A stretch of DNA of 64,000 nt from contig NZ_QGGL01000021.1 in NCBI RefSeq assembly GCF_003148565.1, forward strand, positions 1 to 64,000, written 5' to 3'. The notes under the pieces were generated by a model. The model saw only the letters and a list, made by a program, of their open reading frames with translations, was not told where the DNA came from and did not search any database. Position 1 is the stretch's first letter. Every line of letters starts with the position of its first letter. Origin of the DNA: Tumebacillus permanentifrigoris (GTDB lineage: Bacteria > Bacillota > Bacilli > Tumebacillales > Tumebacillaceae). Shown here piece by piece: positions 62,696-64,000 of the stretch. The translations under genes and the position numbers were made by a program.

Positions 62696-63627
62696 TGGTA
62701 ATGCACCTTCCTCTCCACAACGGTGAATTGCAGGATGGTGAGCAGCAGCAGGATCACGAACAGCACGATCGCCTGTGCAGAAGCGGAACCAAACTGGAAG
62801 TTGAAGAACGCGTCACGGTAGATCGAGTAGACCAGCACGTGTGTCGAGCGCGACGGGCCGCCTTGGGTGAGGATGTTGATCTGCCCGAAGGACTGGAACG
62901 CGCCGATCACCGACACGACGAGCACGAAAAACAGTGTAGGGGATAGCAGCGGCAACACGACATGGCGCAGGCGTTTCCCATACCCGGCTCCGTCGATCGT
63001 CGCGCTCTCCAGCAACTCCGTAGGGATCGCTTGCAGTCCACCGAGCAACAGGATCGTGTGGAAGCCGACGCCCAACCAGATCGTGACGAGCGACACGGCG
63101 ATCATCGCCCAGAACGGATCGGTCAACCACGCGATATCCTGCACGCCGAAGAAACTCAAGCCGTGCGTCAGGATCGAGATGCTCGGGTTGAACAGCAACA
63201 GCCCGATCGTCGAGGCGGTCGCCACAGACACCGTCACCGGGGAGACGATCAGCGTCCGGAAAAACGCCATGCCACGCAGTGGCTTTTCCACCAGCAGGGC
63301 GAGCAACAGAGCGAGCAGAATCCCGGGCACGACCGTTAGAAACACGAACACAACCGTCGTCCAGAGACTGTTCAAAAAGTCGGCCGAGGTGAACAGTTCG
63401 CCGTACTGCGAACCTCCCACATAGTGTTTGGCCACACCCTTGGCGTTGGTGAGGTAGAAGCTAAGGTAGATCGTCTTGCCAAGCGGGTAAAAGAAAAAGA
63501 GGACGAAAAGGAATAACGACGGTACGAGAAAGGGCGTTGCGGTCAGCAGTTCCTGAATCCGCTTTCGCCAACGAGCCTTGGGGCGCATGCGCGTCACGGT
63601 TTCAGTCGGTTGCACAACAGCTTTCAA
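62692..63627 (-). CDS. Carbohydrate ABC transporter permease (UgpA/MalF-like)
   Basis: 311-residue permease, six membrane segments, with the EAA-type loop ELLESATIDGAGYGKRLRHVVLPLLSP and an N-terminal cytoplasmic arm (RMRPKARWRKRIQELL). TTG 63627 is preferred because GGGAGGTG lies about 9 bases upstream; in-frame codons back to ATG 63669 lie before the ribosome site. A TATAAT-like -10 on the minus strand (63676-63671) lies about 45 bases upstream. First gene of the three-gene operon. Confidence 0.9.
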   Translation of the reverse strand: MKAVVQPTETVTRMRPKARWRKRIQELLTATPFLVPSLFLFVLFFFYPLGKTIYLSFYLTNAKGVAKHYVGGSQYGELFTSADFLNSLWTTVVFVFLTVVPGILLALLLALLVEKPLRGMAFFRTLIVSPVTVSVATASTIGLLLFNPSISILTHGLSFFGVQDIAWLTDPFWAMIAVSLVTIWLGVGFHTILLLGGLQAIPTELLESATIDGAGYGKRLRHVVLPLLSPTLFFVLVVSVIGAFQSFGQINILTQGGPSRSTHVLVYSIYRDAFFNFQFGSASAQAIVLFVILLLLTILQFTVVERKVHYQ

Positions 63628-63752
63628 TGTCGGAAGCACCTCCCTGTGAACAGGTGTATAGTACTTCACTATTATACCAACAGAACCTAGTGAAAAGATA
63701 ACGAAATATTAAAATCACAACATTTTTACATATGAGCATTAAAAATTCACAT

Positions 63753-63783
63753 AAAAAAGGCAGAACCCGCAAAGGGTTCTGCC
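63753..63783 (-). terminator. Terminator of the small ORF 63828-63980
   Basis: On the minus strand GGCAGAACCC pairs with GGGTTCTGCC around a 5-base loop and runs into T6; on the plus strand only A follows, so it acts leftward. Confidence 0.88.
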
Positions 63784-63827
63784 AAAAAAATGGACGACGT
63801 CTACGTTATGGCTGATCTGGTGTTTGC

Positions 63828-63980
63828 TTAGCAGCGGTACGATTTGTGATGCGTGTGCCGTACCCGCGTTTCCTTAGTGTCCAACGCCTGCTGGAGCGCA
63901 AAGCGGGTCAAAAGCCCAGCTCCTACAAGTATCGACCCCATGAAAAACAATTCTGCAAGAAACATCCCTATACTGCCCAA
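63828..63980 (-). CDS. Putative 50-residue membrane protein
   Basis: TTG 63980 has GAGGTG 8 bases upstream; the frame reads MGSIGMFLAELFFMGSILVGAGLLTRFALQQ and then a charged His-rich tail (DTKETRVRHTHHKSYRC). One membrane helix (about residues 6-26) with a basic, possibly metal-binding C-terminal tail ending in Cys. A strong terminator follows in the same direction, supporting a real gene. ATG 63965 is an alternative start. No family recognised. Confidence 0.6.
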   Translation of the reverse strand: MGSIGMFLAELFFMGSILVGAGLLTRFALQQALDTKETRVRHTHHKSYRC

Positions 63981-64000
63981 AAAAGTTCACCTCGTCATTA

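Overview
The window looks like a chromosomal segment of a fairly GC-rich, spore-forming Gram-positive bacterium (Bacillota, Bacillales-like; the protein flavour resembles Tumebacillus/Alicyclobacillaceae, but this is an inference from memory). Supporting signs are AGGAGG ribosome sites, frequent GTG/TTG starts, many short perfect hairpin terminators followed by T-runs, a T-box leader in front of alaS, two YjcZ-type spore-associated mini-proteins, S-layer-homology proteins, a LiaFSR module, and a Bacillus-like order acpS - ydcC - alr - mazE - mazF. I found no rRNA, tRNA, IS element or CRISPR array.

Layout. 1-6663: 3' end of a large non-ribosomal peptide synthetase gene (C-A-PCP-C-A-PCP-TE) closed by a terminator. 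6.8-8.7 kb: two-gene ABC exporter. 8.9-11.7 kb: PAS-GGDEF-EAL cyclic-di-GMP protein. 11.8-15.6 kb: a 30-codon membrane ORF, then acpS, a YdcC-like lipoprotein, alr and the mazEF toxin-antitoxin pair. 15.7-16.5 kb: a small hypothetical protein and a convergent gene for a secreted protein built of six AYIVR-ending repeats. 16.8-19.8 kb: T-box and alaS. 20-23.8 kb: an acetyltransferase, liaFSR and a CbiX/SirB-like chelatase. 23.7-28.1 kb: a Fur/Zur-type repressor, an MFS transporter whose 5' end appears frameshifted, a small basic protein, an SLH protein, and a decayed cation-diffusion-facilitator gene. 28.2-30.1 kb: an AT-rich two-gene cassette (OLD-like ATPase plus PD-(D/E)XK-like nuclease), a good candidate for an imported defence system. 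30.2-39.7 kb: a sensor kinase, the repair pair mrfA and mrfB (here about 2.9 kb apart), acetyltransferases, small hypotheticals and a HAD phosphatase. 39.7-43.1 kb: ahcY, a class I amidotransferase-type peptidase and an M20 amidohydrolase. 43.3-49 kb: secreted Vpr-like subtilase, SLH surface protein and tandem yjcZ-like genes. 49-56.1 kb: DUF1450, DedA-PAP2 fusion, BsuPI inhibitor, PilZ protein, paired fluoride channels, PfkB sugar kinase and Tex. 56.2-64 kb: a possible small RNA, an HTH-TPR regulator, an NlpC/P60 hydrolase, an OppA-type binding protein, a UgpBAE-like sugar ABC operon and a final small membrane ORF.

The most novel-looking items are the multi-copy AYIVR peptide precursor (16038-16463), the ATPase-nuclease cassette (28187-30092), the intergenic branched inverted repeat near 36.7-36.8 kb, and the short promoter-terminator transcription unit at 56187-56291. 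Three genes show sequence decay or frame problems: the CDF gene, the MFS 5' end, and possibly the N terminus of the GGDEF-EAL protein. All functional statements are from reading sequence and recalling families; no database search was run.
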